Source of the DNA: Thiotrichales bacterium
Lineage (GTDB): Bacteria > Pseudomonadota > Gammaproteobacteria > Francisellales > CACEW01
NCBI GenBank assembly: GCA_947476405.1
Contig: CANJQG010000041.1
Span: forward strand, 1-16,131
Reading direction: 5' to 3'
Length of the DNA: 16,131 bases
In this document: piece by piece, positions 1-7,360 of the stretch
Layout: the number at the start of each line of letters is the position of its first letter
Position numbering within the stretch: the stretch's first letter is position 1
Notes under the pieces: generated by a model
Databases searched by the model: none
Told to the model about the DNA's origin: nothing
Seen by the model: only the letters and a program-made list of their open reading frames with translations
Made by a program: the position numbers and the translations under genes

Positions 1-165
1 GAAGATGCCTCAAGAATCAGGGTCAATCCAGGCGTCTTTGCCAGGCTCCGAAGCTTTGCTTTAAATATTTGTCGCCACAATGACATCAAAAATGTCAAAG
101 CTGCGCTTTTTGAAAACGCCCTTGCCTTTGAACTTATCAAAGCTTACAAAGGGATTGTATCATAG
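1..165 (+). CDS. C-terminal end of an ISAs1-like transposase (partial)
   Basis: The first forward frame is open from base 1 to a TAG at 163-165 and gives 54 residues. They begin EDASRIRVNPG and continue through ARLRSFALNI to FENALAFELI. The E-D-x-S-R-x-R stretch, followed by a helical R-x-x-A-L-N-I segment, is the pattern I associate with the C-terminus of ISAs1/H-repeat family DDE transposases. The first Glu would then lie at or near the catalytic Glu. The start and most of the gene lie outside the window, so I cannot tell whether the full transposase is intact. The family call is from memory of the motif. A protein search with the 54 residues would settle it. Confidence 0.65.
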   Translation, partial: EDASRIRVNPGVFARLRSFALNICRHNDIKNVKAALFENALAFELIKAYKGIVS

Positions 166-180
166 AATTGGACAGCCCTG
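1..180 (+). mobile_element. Right end of an ISAs1-like insertion sequence
   Basis: Fifteen bases after the transposase stop the sequence reads GGACAGCCCTG (170-180). Its reverse complement, CAGGGCTGTCC, looks like the outer tip of an IS inverted repeat. I therefore place the IS end at about 180. Members of this family duplicate roughly 8-10 bases of target, so the bases just after 180 could be one copy of such a duplication. The left end is outside the window. The exact boundary is an inference from the position of the stop and the shape of the putative repeat. Confidence 0.45.
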
Positions 181-314
181 CCCTTAATGCTATAGGGACT
201 CCATACAATCCTGGAGGTAGCTTTGCGAAGACTTTTGGAAAGATTTTAAATATACATCCAGCTCCTACCGCTCCAGGTGTAACAGCTGCAACCGCTCCTG
301 GCGTCCACACATAA
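181..314 (+). pseudogene. 3' remnant of an unidentified gene truncated by the IS
   Basis: Right after the proposed IS end one forward frame is open (codons from 183) to a TAA at 312-314. It has no ATG and no ribosome binding site. It encodes about 43 residues: a Gly/Pro-rich stretch (GTPYNPGGSFAKTFGKIL), then an Ala/Pro tail with a repeated TAPGV unit. The DNA of that unit is repeated with a 24-base period (267-280 and 291-304). A strong forward terminator follows 24 bases after the stop, as expected for the end of a real transcription unit. I read it as the tail of a gene whose front was removed or separated by the IS. I do not recognise the protein. The minus-strand frame over the same bases (137-373) is an alternative, but the terminator is antisense to it and overlaps its 5' end. 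Confidence 0.4.
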
Positions 315-338
315 TATCTCTCAGAAGCAAAGCAACAC

Positions 339-364
339 TCCCTGCTCCGGCAGGGATTTTTTTT
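339..364 (+). terminator. Intrinsic (rho-independent) terminator
   Basis: A seven-base-pair stem TCCCTGC / GCAGGGA with a TCCG tetraloop (339-356) is followed directly by eight T residues (357-364). It is oriented to stop forward transcription coming from the IS or truncated gene. It sits just upstream of the clpB heat-shock promoter, so it would insulate clpB from read-through. Confidence 0.85.
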
Positions 365-374
365 AGCTGCCACA

Positions 375-402
375 CTTGAAATTCAGCGCTTTAGCCCCAT
401 AT
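375..402 (+). promoter_or_regulatory. Sigma-32 (RpoH) heat-shock promoter of clpB
   Basis: The -35 element CTTGAAA (375-381) and the -10 element CCCCATAT (395-402) are separated by 13 bases. This matches the gammaproteobacterial sigma-32 consensus (CTTGAAA, 11-16 bases, CCCCATNT) at every defined position. It lies about 30 bases upstream of the clpB start, giving a short leader. clpB is a classical RpoH-regulon gene, so site and context agree. No comparable sigma-70 site is seen in this gap. Confidence 0.93.
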
Positions 403-422
403 TTAAAGTATACCCCACCCTT

Positions 423-427
423 AGGAG
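423..427 (+). promoter_or_regulatory. clpB ribosome binding site
   Basis: AGGAG lies 4 bases before the ATG at 432 and 7 bases before a second in-frame ATG at 435. The second spacing is nearer the optimum, so translation may start at 435 and give a protein one residue shorter. Confidence 0.7.
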
Positions 428-431
428 CTAA

Positions 432-3026
432 ATGATGAATTCAGATAAATTGACTAAAAATTTACAAGATGCGTTACAGAATGCCCAAAGCCTAGCGGTG
501 GCGGCACAGAACAATCAAATTGATGCACTTCATGTGTTTCTAGCTTTGCTGGAAAGCCCTGACAGCAGTGCCTCGGCATTGCTCAGCCAATCCGGAGTGC
601 AGATTAAAAACTTATATGACGTACTCAAGACGGCCATTGCAGACTTACCCAAACTGCAAGCCAGCATGGATAATCTTAGTGTGCATCCCGAATTATTACG
701 CCTGCTGACCGAATCTGAAAAATATTCAAAAGAAAATGGCGACGCGTATATCTCTAGCGAATGGTTTATTTTAGCCGCATTAGATGACAAAGGCACTTTA
801 GGGAAGATCTTGAAAAAAGCAGGCCTGACGCGTAATATTTTATTACCCATCATTCAAAAAACGAGAGGATCCAGCAAAGTGATGAACCAGAATGACGAAG
901 AACTGCGCGGTGCACTGCAAAAATACACCATTGATTTAACTGAACGCGCCCTGAAAGGCAAACTCGATCCTGTGATTGGTCGCGATGATGAGATCCGCCG
1001 CTGCATCCAGGTTTTGCAACGTCGCACCAAAAACAACCCCGTTTTGATTGGTGAGCCTGGCGTCGGCAAAACCGCGATTGTCGAGGGGCTTGCGCAACGG
1101 ATTGTCAATGGCGAAGTGCCGGAAGGCTTGAAAAACAAGAAAGTCCTGTCACTCGACATGGGCTCGCTCCTGGCCGGGGCAAAATTCCGCGGTGAATTTG
1201 AAGAGCGTCTTAAAGCGGTATTGAGTGATGTCGCCAAAAATGAAGGCCAAATTATTTTGTTCATTGATGAAATCCACACCATGGTCGGTGCCGGCAAAGC
1301 CGAAGGCGCCATGGATGCGGGCAATATGCTGAAGCCTGCCCTCGCGCGCGGCGAACTACATTGCATGGGCGCAACCACCTTGGATGAATATCGCCAATAC
1401 ATCGAAAAAGATGCCGCCCTGGAACGTCGCTTCCAAAAGGTCCTCGTTGAAGAACCAAGCGTGGAGGACACCATTGCCATTTTGCGTGGCCTCAAAGAAA
1501 AATACGAAGTCCATCATGGCGTTCAAATTACTGATCCCGCCATCGTTGCCGCTGCGACTCTAGCGCACCGTTATATTACCGATCGTCAATTACCTGACAA
1601 AGCGATTGACTTGATTGATGAGGCCGCCAGCCACATCCGGATGGAAATCGACTCCAAACCCGAAGAAATTGACCGTCTCGATCGCCGCCTGATTCAGCTT
1701 AAAATTGAACGCGTCGCCCTTAAAAAAGAAAGCGATGCCGCCTCTAAAGAACGCCTCAAACATCTGGAAGAAGAAATTCACAAGCTGGAAAAAGAAAGCG
1801 CTGACTTAGAGGAAATCTGGAAAGCAGAAAAAGCCCAAGTCGAAGATGCCAGCAAAATCAAAGAGGCGCTAGAAAAAGCCAAACAAGAGCTGGAAGAGGC
1901 GCGTCGAAAAGGCGATTTAGGCCGGATGTCTGAACTACAATACGGCACCCTTCCCGAACTCGAGAAAAAACTCCAAAGCGCCAGTTCACAAGAAAAAAAA
2001 CCAACCCAACTCCTCAAAGACTCGGTCACAGAAGACGAAATTGCAGATGTGGTTTCCAAATCCACAGGCATCCCCGTCAGCCGCATGATGGAAGGCGAAA
2101 AGGAAAAACTCCTGCGCATGGAATCGGTTTTAGAACAACGCGTCGTCGGCCAGAAAGAAGCCACCGAAGCGGTCTCCAACGCCATCCGCCGCTCACGCTC
2201 TGGCCTCTCTGATCCCAACCGCCCCATCGGGTCATTCCTGTGCCTGGGCCCCACCGGCGTCGGCAAAACTGAGCTCGCTAAAACCTTAGCCCAATTTATG
2301 TTTGATACCGAAGATGCACTCATCCGTGTTGATATGTCAGAATTTATGGAAAAACATTCCGTCTCGCGTTTGATTGGCGCGCCTCCAGGCTATGTCGGCT
2401 ATGAAGAAGGCGGTTATTTAACTGAACTCGTCCGCCGCAAACCTTACTCAGTGATTTTATTGGATGAAATCGAAAAAGCACATCCAGATGTTTTCAATAT
2501 CTTGCTGCAAGTCTTGGATGATGGGCGCTTAACCGATGGTCAGGGACGCACTGTCGATTTTAAAAACACCATTATCATGATGACCTCAAATTTGGGCTCC
2601 GATTTAATTCAAGAATCTGCTAAAAATGAGGATTATCAAGCCATGAAAGCCCAAGTCATGACCGTGGTGACAAAACATTTCCGCCCTGAATTATTGAATC
2701 GAATCGATGAAGTCGTCGTATTCCGCCCCCTCGGCGCCGCTCAAATCAGCAGCATTTGCACCATCCAACTGGAGCGTCTGCGTGCACGTCTACAAGCGCG
2801 GGATCTCGACTTAGTGATTTCAAATTTCGCATTAGAAAAACTCGCCGAAATCGGCTACGACCCCCTCTACGGCGCCCGTCCTTTGAAACGCGCGATTCAG
2901 CAGTATATCGAAAATCCACTCGCACAAAAATTACTATCCGGCCAATTTATCTCAGGAGAAACCGTGCATGTTGACATAAAAGATGGGGCCTTTGATTTTA
3001 CCGACTCAAAGCAGCCGCCTAGTTAA
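432..3026 (+). CDS. clpB: ClpB, ATP-dependent protein disaggregase
   Basis: Hexameric cytosolic AAA+ chaperone of the Hsp100 class that pulls polypeptides out of aggregates together with DnaK/DnaJ/GrpE. At 864 residues it is close to the usual length (about 857). Order of domains: Clp N-domain (about 1-145); first ATPase with Walker A GEPGVGKT at 207-214, Walker B FIDE at 277-280 and the arginine-finger region ALERRF; a long charged coiled-coil middle domain (about 410-530) typical of ClpB and absent from ClpA; second ATPase with Walker A GPTGVGKT at 606-613 and Walker B LLDE at 676-679; then the FRPELLNRIDE segment. No IGF-type ClpP-binding loop was noticed, consistent with a disaggregase rather than a protease partner. 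It is driven by the sigma-32 promoter at 375-402. Its last 8 bases overlap the end of the convergent gene downstream. Confidence 0.98.
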   Translation: MMNSDKLTKNLQDALQNAQSLAVAAQNNQIDALHVFLALLESPDSSASALLSQSGVQIKNLYDVLKTAIADLPKLQASMDNLSVHPELLRLLTESEKYSKENGDAYISSEWFILAALDDKGTLGKILKKAGLTRNILLPIIQKTRGSSKVMNQNDEELRGALQKYTIDLTERALKGKLDPVIGRDDEIRRCIQVLQRRTKNNPVLIGEPGVGKTAIVEGLAQRIVNGEVPEGLKNKKVLSLDMGSLLAGAKFRGEFEERLKAVLSDVAKNEGQIILFIDEIHTMVGAGKAEGAMDAGNMLKPALARGELHCMGATTLDEYRQYIEKDAALERRFQKVLVEEPSVEDTIAILRGLKEKYEVHHGVQITDPAIVAAATLAHRYITDRQLPDKAIDLIDEAASHIRMEIDSKPEEIDRLDRRLIQLKIERVALKKESDAASKERLKHLEEEIHKLEKESADLEEIWKAEKAQVEDASKIKEALEKAKQELEEARRKGDLGRMSELQYGTLPELEKKLQSASSQEKKPTQLLKDSVTEDEIADVVSKSTGIPVSRMMEGEKEKLLRMESVLEQRVVGQKEATEAVSNAIRRSRSGLSDPNRPIGSFLCLGPTGVGKTELAKTLAQFMFDTEDALIRVDMSEFMEKHSVSRLIGAPPGYVGYEEGGYLTELVRRKPYSVILLDEIEKAHPDVFNILLQVLDDGRLTDGQGRTVDFKNTIIMMTSNLGSDLIQESAKNEDYQAMKAQVMTVVTKHFRPELLNRIDEVVVFRPLGAAQISSICTIQLERLRARLQARDLDLVISNFALEKLAEIGYDPLYGARPLKRAIQQYIENPLAQKLLSGQFISGETVHVDIKDGAFDFTDSKQPPS

Positions 3027-3495
3027 GCGTTGGAATAGAAAGACGATCCAGACCAAATGTCTCAAGCTCATCAGCACAAAGATTAATGCACTCATGCAGC
3101 TTTGTAAAATGCGCTGATGGACTCATTTTGTCAGCTTCCTCTTTTGAATAGCGCTTCGCAAAAAACTGCGCACCTAATCGCGCAGCCAATTCACCCCAGA
3201 ATGTTGCCTCGTCATAAGCATCTTTAATTTCAGCCACTTCTGTATCTTCTTCAAACTCACTTGTTGGATAGTATCCATCACCATCATCGCTGTCCTGTTC
3301 AACATATTGATCAAATCCAAATTGTAGCGCGTGAGAAAAGATCAGACTTTCAAGCGCATCATAGTCCTTACGCAGGTCCTTCTCTTCATCGGCATTGCCA
3401 TTCGCCATCCAGTTACCCATATAAACGGCTTTAAGTAGAACGGAAAACTGCTCTTTTGTAAACTCAATGGATTGTTTTTTTGACCCTGACATCAT
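3019..3495 (-). CDS. Small acidic protein of unknown function
   Basis: I do not recognise this protein with confidence. The frame stays open back to an ATG at 3618, but I prefer one of the adjacent ATGs at 3493-3495 / 3490-3492 (about 157-158 residues). An extended -10 box (TGGTACAAT, minus strand) lies between the two starts. The extra 41 N-terminal residues also look like translated intergenic DNA. The product is soluble and acidic, with no signal peptide or membrane segment. It opens with a FTKEQFSVLLKAVYMGNWMANG helix-like segment, has an Asp/Glu-rich middle (about 63-88 in the short form), and ends with ATFWGELAARLGAQFF and a Cys-containing C-terminus. Short proteins opening with a similar LLK-x-VYMG-x-W-x-x-N pattern seem to occur in unrelated bacteria, but I cannot name the family. 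It converges on clpB with an 8-base overlap. Confidence 0.7.
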   Translation of the reverse strand: MMSGSKKQSIEFTKEQFSVLLKAVYMGNWMANGNADEEKDLRKDYDALESLIFSHALQFGFDQYVEQDSDDGDGYYPTSEFEEDTEVAEIKDAYDEATFWGELAARLGAQFFAKRYSKEEADKMSPSAHFTKLHECINLCADELETFGLDRLSIPTLN

Positions 3496-3522
3496 TCGCT
3501 TTGTTTGATAAATATGGACTGA

Positions 3523-3531
3523 ATTGTACCA
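3523..3531 (-). promoter_or_regulatory. Probable extended -10 promoter for the small acidic gene
   Basis: On the minus strand the bases read TGGTACAAT, a TGn extension plus a near-consensus -10 (TACAAT at 3523-3528). The -35 region has no good match, which extended -10 promoters tolerate. The predicted transcript start (about 3516) lies downstream of the far-upstream ATG at 3618 and so supports the inner start codon. Confidence 0.45.
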
Positions 3532-3611
3532 CCGAAAAAATTGATTAGAAAGAACAGCATAAGTCCAAATCCTGAGGAGTTTTATTACTACGTTCAAGGT
3601 TAATATACTGC

Positions 3612-3640
3612 TTCCCAAAATTCTTTTTTTTGTTTAAAAT
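3612..3640 (+). promoter_or_regulatory. Possible sigma-70 promoter of ribA-ribH
   Basis: TTCCCA (3612-3617) and TAAAAT (3635-3640) are 17 bases apart and would start transcription about 28 bases before ribA. A nearby TATACT (3604-3609) is a second -10 candidate without a clear -35. The gap is far too short for an FMN riboswitch, and none is seen. The eight-base palindrome GCGATCGC at 3643-3650 falls at the expected start point; I assign it no role. Confidence 0.4.
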
Positions 3641-3674
3641 GAGCGATCGCGTTTTTAAAAAAGTTTATTGATTT

Positions 3675-4250
3675 ATGCTTGTACATCAGACGAAAGCTGC
3701 GCTTCCTACTGAGTTTGGTATTTTTGAAGTTCACATTTTTATTGACTCTCATAATCACGATGAAATCATGGTGTTAACCCAATTAAAAAAGGTACTCGGA
3801 AAGCCGCTTATCCGGATTCATTCCTCCTGCGCAACGGGGGATATCTTTTTTTCACGCAAATGCGATTGCGGACAGCAACTCAAACTGGCAATGGAACAGA
3901 TCAGCAAAGAAGGTGGCCTCTTCATTTACTTACCCCAAGAGGGGCGAGGCATTGGGCTGGCTAATAAAATAAAAGCCTATGCCAAGCAAGATGCCCTCAA
4001 TCTGGATACGGTTGATGCCAATTTGGAATTGGGCTTTCCCATTGATGCACGCAAATATGACCAGGCTTATCTGATTTTAAAACACTTTGATTTGAATGAT
4101 GTGATCTTATTAAGCAATAATCCACGCAAAGTTGAGGCGCTTCTGGAAGCCGGCGTTCAAGTAGAACGGCGTCCCCTTATCGCTGAATGCACCCCTGAAA
4201 ACAAAGCTTACTTAAATACCAAAGCACAAAAAATGGAGCACTTTTTATGA
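3675..4250 (+). CDS. ribA: GTP cyclohydrolase II
   Basis: Catalyses the first committed step of riboflavin synthesis: GTP to 2,5-diamino-6-ribosylamino-4(3H)-pyrimidinone 5'-phosphate, with release of formate and pyrophosphate. The 191 residues match the stand-alone enzyme (E. coli RibA is 196), so this is not a RibBA fusion. The zinc ligands are visible as Cys52, Cys63 and Cys65 in SSCATGD and RKCDCG. The GTP-binding PQEGRGIGLANKI segment (87-99) is present, as are Tyr102 and the Asp124-Ala-Arg126 pair that matches the catalytic Asp/Arg of the family. The stop overlaps the ribH start (ATGA), so the two are probably translationally coupled. There is no convincing Shine-Dalgarno before the ATG. 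ribB, ribD and ribE are not in this window. Confidence 0.95.
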   Translation: MLVHQTKAALPTEFGIFEVHIFIDSHNHDEIMVLTQLKKVLGKPLIRIHSSCATGDIFFSRKCDCGQQLKLAMEQISKEGGLFIYLPQEGRGIGLANKIKAYAKQDALNLDTVDANLELGFPIDARKYDQAYLILKHFDLNDVILLSNNPRKVEALLEAGVQVERRPLIAECTPENKAYLNTKAQKMEHFL

Positions 4251-4693
4251 CCCTCAAGAATCAGGATTTACATATTGGAATCGTCGTTGCTGAATTCAAC
4301 ACCCTATTCACCAGCAAACTGCAAGAAGGCTGCCATGCGCACCTCATTGCTCAAGGTGTGCCTGCAGCGCAGATTCGCATTATAAAAGTACCTGGCGCGA
4401 TTGAAATCCCTTTTGTAATACAAGGGCTCGCCAGACAGAAAAAATATCACGCCTTGATTGCATTAGGTGCTGTCATTCGAGGTGAAACCAGTCATTATGA
4501 TTATGTGTGCGAACAAGTGAGTCAGGGCTGTCAACGCATCATGCTAGACCATCAGATTCCCGTTATTTTTGGCGTCCTGACCACTGAAAATGATGAACAA
4601 GCTTTTGCCCGAACTGGCGGCGAACACAGCCACAATGGGGTTGAAGCAGCCAAATCAGCCCTTAGGATGATTGAGGTTGCTTCAAGTCTGTAA
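4247..4693 (+). CDS. ribH: 6,7-dimethyl-8-ribityllumazine synthase
   Basis: Condenses 5-amino-6-ribitylamino-uracil with 3,4-dihydroxy-2-butanone 4-phosphate to give lumazine, the immediate precursor of riboflavin. The 148-residue length is normal. Visible family motifs are Phe17-Asn18 near the N-terminus, KVPGAIEIP (47-55), ALGAVIRGETSHYDYV (72-87) with the catalytic His83, FGVLTTEN (108-115), and Arg122, which matches the phosphate-binding arginine. A GGAG in the end of ribA, 8 bases before the ATG, can serve as ribosome binding site. The 3' end overlaps the 3' end of the convergent ftsH by 32 bases. The overlap covers the last ten codons of both genes, so their C-termini constrain each other. 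Confidence 0.95.
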   Translation: MTLKNQDLHIGIVVAEFNTLFTSKLQEGCHAHLIAQGVPAAQIRIIKVPGAIEIPFVIQGLARQKKYHALIALGAVIRGETSHYDYVCEQVSQGCQRIMLDHQIPVIFGVLTTENDEQAFARTGGEHSHNGVEAAKSALRMIEVASSL

Positions 4694-6575
4694 CAGGAGG
4701 AATCGCTTCTACCGACTGAGGAAGAACATTCGCAACACTGACCTCTACTTTCTCACGAATCGGCCGTCTTGCCATCAAATCTTCAACCTGATCTGCATCA
4801 ATCGTTTCATACTTAATTAACGCGTCAGCCATAGCATGAAGAATATCTAAATTATCAGCCAGAATTTGCTTAGAACGATTATAATTACGATCAATCAAAA
4901 GCCGAACTTCCTCATCAATGATTCGTGCGGTCGTATCAGAAAAAGCTTGTTTAGGGCCGCCCATTCCCATGGCATGCCCCATGAAAGGATGATCCTGATC
5001 TTCGCCATACATCAATGGGCCTAATTTTTCTGACAAACCCCATTTTGTTACCATTTTATGGGCGATATCTGTTGCCCGCTGAATATCATTGGATGCGCCA
5101 GTCGTTACATTTGCTGCGCCAAAAATTAATTCTTCCGCCAAACGGCCACCATACAGGCTGGATAATTGACTCTCCAGACGCTGCTTACTATAGCTGACCC
5201 GATCTGACTCAGGCAGATACATCGTCACACCCAGAGCGCGCCCTCGTGGAATAATACTGACCTTATAGACAGGATCATGATCTGGAACGATTTTACCCAC
5301 AATCGTGTGACCCGCTTCGTGATAAGCGGTCAAACGCTTCTCATCTTCACTCATCGCTAAAGTACGGCGCTCACTGCCCATCAAAATTTTATCTTTTGCT
5401 GCTTCAAAATCAATCATGCTGATTTTTTTCTTTTTCAAACGCGCCGCAGTCAGTGCGGCTTCATTCACTAAATTGGCTAATTCAGCCCCTGAAAATCCAG
5501 GCGTCCCACGCGCCAAATGATCCAAACGGACATCTTCACCTAATTGGACTTTACGCACATGGACTTTTAAAATCTGCTCACGCCCTTTAATATCAGGCAA
5601 GCCGACCGTGACTTGACGATCAAAACGACCTGGCCGCAACAATGCAGGATCCAACACATCTGGACGATTTGTTGCGGCAATGACAATAACGCCTTGATTT
5701 TCAGCAAAACCATCCATTTCAACCAATAATTGATTTAAAGTCTGCTCACGCTCATCATGACCGCCGCCCATTCCTGAGCCACGGTGACGCCCAACCGCAT
5801 CAATTTCATCGATAAAAATAATGCAAGGTGCGCGCTTTTTAGCTTGATCAAACATATCCCGCACGCGCGATGCACCAACCCCGACAAACATTTCCACAAA
5901 ATCTGAACCTGAGATTGAAAAAAATGGCACCTTTGCTTCTCCCGCAATTGCACGCGCAAGCAAGGTTTTACCGGTTCCAGGAGAGCCAACCATCAACACG
6001 CCACGTGGAATTTTACCACCCAAATCCTGATAACGCTTTGGATCTTTCAAAAAATCAACAATCTCACCCACTTCCTCTTTGGCCTCATCAATCCCCGCGA
6101 CATCTGCCAGCGTGACTTTAACCTGATCTTCCCCCAATAAGCGTGCACGACTTTTTCCGAAAGAAAACGCCCCCCCTTTGCCGCCATTCATCTGCCGCAT
6201 TAGGAAAAACAAAACCAAAAAGACAATGACAAAAGGAATGCAATTCAACAAAATTGACATCAGCAAGCTGTTTTCCTGAGGTGGAATCGCAGCCACATCA
6301 ACATTGTGATTAATCAAATTATCCGTGAGAAAGGGATCAATCCAGGGCATATAAGTCACAAATTTTACGCCATCTGAAGTCACGCCATTAATGGTCCGCC
6401 CATCAATCGTGACACTTTTAACATCACCCGCTGTTGCACTTTGGACAAAAGTAGAATAATCCATTTTTTGAACTTGATCGTCTTTAGTACCCGTCAAATT
6501 CGAGAATAGCATAAATACGACACCCAGAATCACCACCCAGATCAGAATATTTTTGACCATATCATTTGACTTCAT
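4662..6575 (-). CDS. ftsH: FtsH, ATP-dependent inner-membrane zinc metalloprotease
   Basis: Membrane-anchored hexameric AAA+ protease that removes misassembled membrane proteins and short-lived regulators (in E. coli sigma-32 and LpxC). Of 637 residues, two membrane helices lie at about 8-26 and 104-126 around a small periplasmic domain. The ATPase has Walker A GSPGTGKT (197-204), the pore residues Phe230-Val-Gly, Walker B CIIFIDEID (251-259) and arginine fingers Arg317 and Arg320. The protease has HEAGH (419-423) with a third zinc ligand at Asp497 in GASND. The second Walker A position is Ser where E. coli has Pro. The C-terminal tail after about 605 is short and differs from the E. coli tail. 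A GAGAAGG ribosome binding site precedes the ATG. rlmE, often found next to ftsH, is not upstream here; ubiG diverges instead. Confidence 0.97.
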   Translation of the reverse strand: MKSNDMVKNILIWVVILGVVFMLFSNLTGTKDDQVQKMDYSTFVQSATAGDVKSVTIDGRTINGVTSDGVKFVTYMPWIDPFLTDNLINHNVDVAAIPPQENSLLMSILLNCIPFVIVFLVLFFLMRQMNGGKGGAFSFGKSRARLLGEDQVKVTLADVAGIDEAKEEVGEIVDFLKDPKRYQDLGGKIPRGVLMVGSPGTGKTLLARAIAGEAKVPFFSISGSDFVEMFVGVGASRVRDMFDQAKKRAPCIIFIDEIDAVGRHRGSGMGGGHDEREQTLNQLLVEMDGFAENQGVIVIAATNRPDVLDPALLRPGRFDRQVTVGLPDIKGREQILKVHVRKVQLGEDVRLDHLARGTPGFSGAELANLVNEAALTAARLKKKKISMIDFEAAKDKILMGSERRTLAMSEDEKRLTAYHEAGHTIVGKIVPDHDPVYKVSIIPRGRALGVTMYLPESDRVSYSKQRLESQLSSLYGGRLAEELIFGAANVTTGASNDIQRATDIAHKMVTKWGLSEKLGPLMYGEDQDHPFMGHAMGMGGPKQAFSDTTARIIDEEVRLLIDRNYNRSKQILADNLDILHAMADALIKYETIDADQVEDLMARRPIREKVEVSVANVLPQSVEAIPPVTDLKQPQSS

Positions 6576-6614
6576 GCACGCGCCTTCTCGTTGTGGACTT
6601 TATATTTTTAAGCG

Positions 6615-6622
6615 ATTATACT
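6615..6622. promoter_or_regulatory. Overlapping divergent -10 elements of ftsH and ubiG
   Basis: The sequence ATTATACT holds a perfect minus-strand TATAAT (6615-6620) facing ftsH and a forward TATACT (6617-6622) facing ubiG. Neither has a strong -35 at the standard distance. They share the only 81 bases between the two start codons, so the two promoters could compete for polymerase. No sigma-32 match is seen for ftsH. Confidence 0.5.
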
Positions 6623-6656
6623 CCAGGGAAAAATAAACAGCCAGAAGTGTACACCC

Positions 6657-7349
6657 ATGTCAAACCCAGCTGAAATTGCTTTTTTCAATCAACTTGCGAA
6701 CGAATGGTGGGATCTAAATGGCCCTCAGGCGATTTTGCATCAAATCAACCCCTTACGTTTGCGTTGGATTAGCCAAAATATTCAACTTAAAAATTTGAAA
6801 GTCCTGGATGTCGGCTGTGGTGCAGGCTTACTCAGTGAAGGCCTGGCTCAATTAGGTGCAGAAGTATCTGGATTGGATCTTGCAGATGATTTAATCAAAG
6901 TTGCTCGAAATCACGCTGAGAAAAGTCATTTAAAAATCGATTATTATTGTCAAGATCTTAAGGAATTTAGCCTAACCCATCTTGAAAAATTTGACGCCAT
7001 ATTTTGCCTTGAAATGTTGGAACACGTCGACGATTTTGATCAGATTATTGAGCAAATGAGTCGAGCTTTAAAACCAGGTGGCAAAATTTTTCTTTCAACG
7101 ATTGATCGAAATCCGCGCTCTTTTGTAGAATTGATTATTGGCGCAGAATATCTGTTAAACATGGTTCCACGTGGCACCCATCATTATCAAAAATTCATTC
7201 GCCCCGAAGAACTCTGCAAATCACTACGCCAGCATCATCTGACGCCCATTGAGATGCAGGGGATGCATTATCATCCGCTCCTTAAGACCTTCTCACTGAA
7301 AGCAAAATTAGCCAGCAATTATATGATTTTAGCTGAAAAAACAAACTAA
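6657..7349 (+). CDS. ubiG: Ubiquinone biosynthesis O-methyltransferase
   Basis: SAM-dependent enzyme that carries out both O-methylations of ubiquinone synthesis. The 230 residues are near the usual 240. The SAM-binding motif I is VLDVGCGAGLLSE (49-61), with acidic LDLADD downstream, and post-I motifs such as FCLEMLEHV (116-124). Family-specific stretches are the N-terminal EIAFFNQLANEWWD, NPLRLRWI (31-38), STIDRNPRSF (147-156) and RGTHHYQKFI (172-181), which correspond to typical UbiG blocks. It stands alone, divergent from ftsH and ending 11 bases before the convergent PLP-enzyme gene, with no terminator hairpin between them. The ribosome binding site is weak (GAAG about 10 bases upstream). 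The presence of ubiG points to respiration with ubiquinone. Confidence 0.95.
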   Translation: MSNPAEIAFFNQLANEWWDLNGPQAILHQINPLRLRWISQNIQLKNLKVLDVGCGAGLLSEGLAQLGAEVSGLDLADDLIKVARNHAEKSHLKIDYYCQDLKEFSLTHLEKFDAIFCLEMLEHVDDFDQIIEQMSRALKPGGKIFLSTIDRNPRSFVELIIGAEYLLNMVPRGTHHYQKFIRPEELCKSLRQHHLTPIEMQGMHYHPLLKTFSLKAKLASNYMILAEKTN

Positions 7350-7360
7350 AGCACCTTTAA

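Noticed and set aside
137..373. 78-codon minus-strand frame at the left end
   Set aside because: It overlaps the IS end and the terminator stem, has no ribosome binding site, and the terminator points the other way.
854..1495. 213-codon minus-strand frame inside clpB
   Set aside because: Ser/Arg-rich antisense shadow of the clpB coding frame; no promoter or ribosome binding site, and clpB is certain.
1778..2323. 181-codon minus-strand frame inside clpB
   Set aside because: Low-complexity Ser-rich shadow of the coiled-coil and second ATPase region of clpB.
3619..3674. Possible FMN riboswitch before ribA
   Set aside because: The gap is too short for the conserved six-stem element and none of its signatures is seen.
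4695..4701. AGGAGG-like sequence just after the ribH stop
   Set aside because: It lies within ftsH coding DNA, where it reads as Pro-Pro on the other strand, and no forward start codon with a plausible frame follows.
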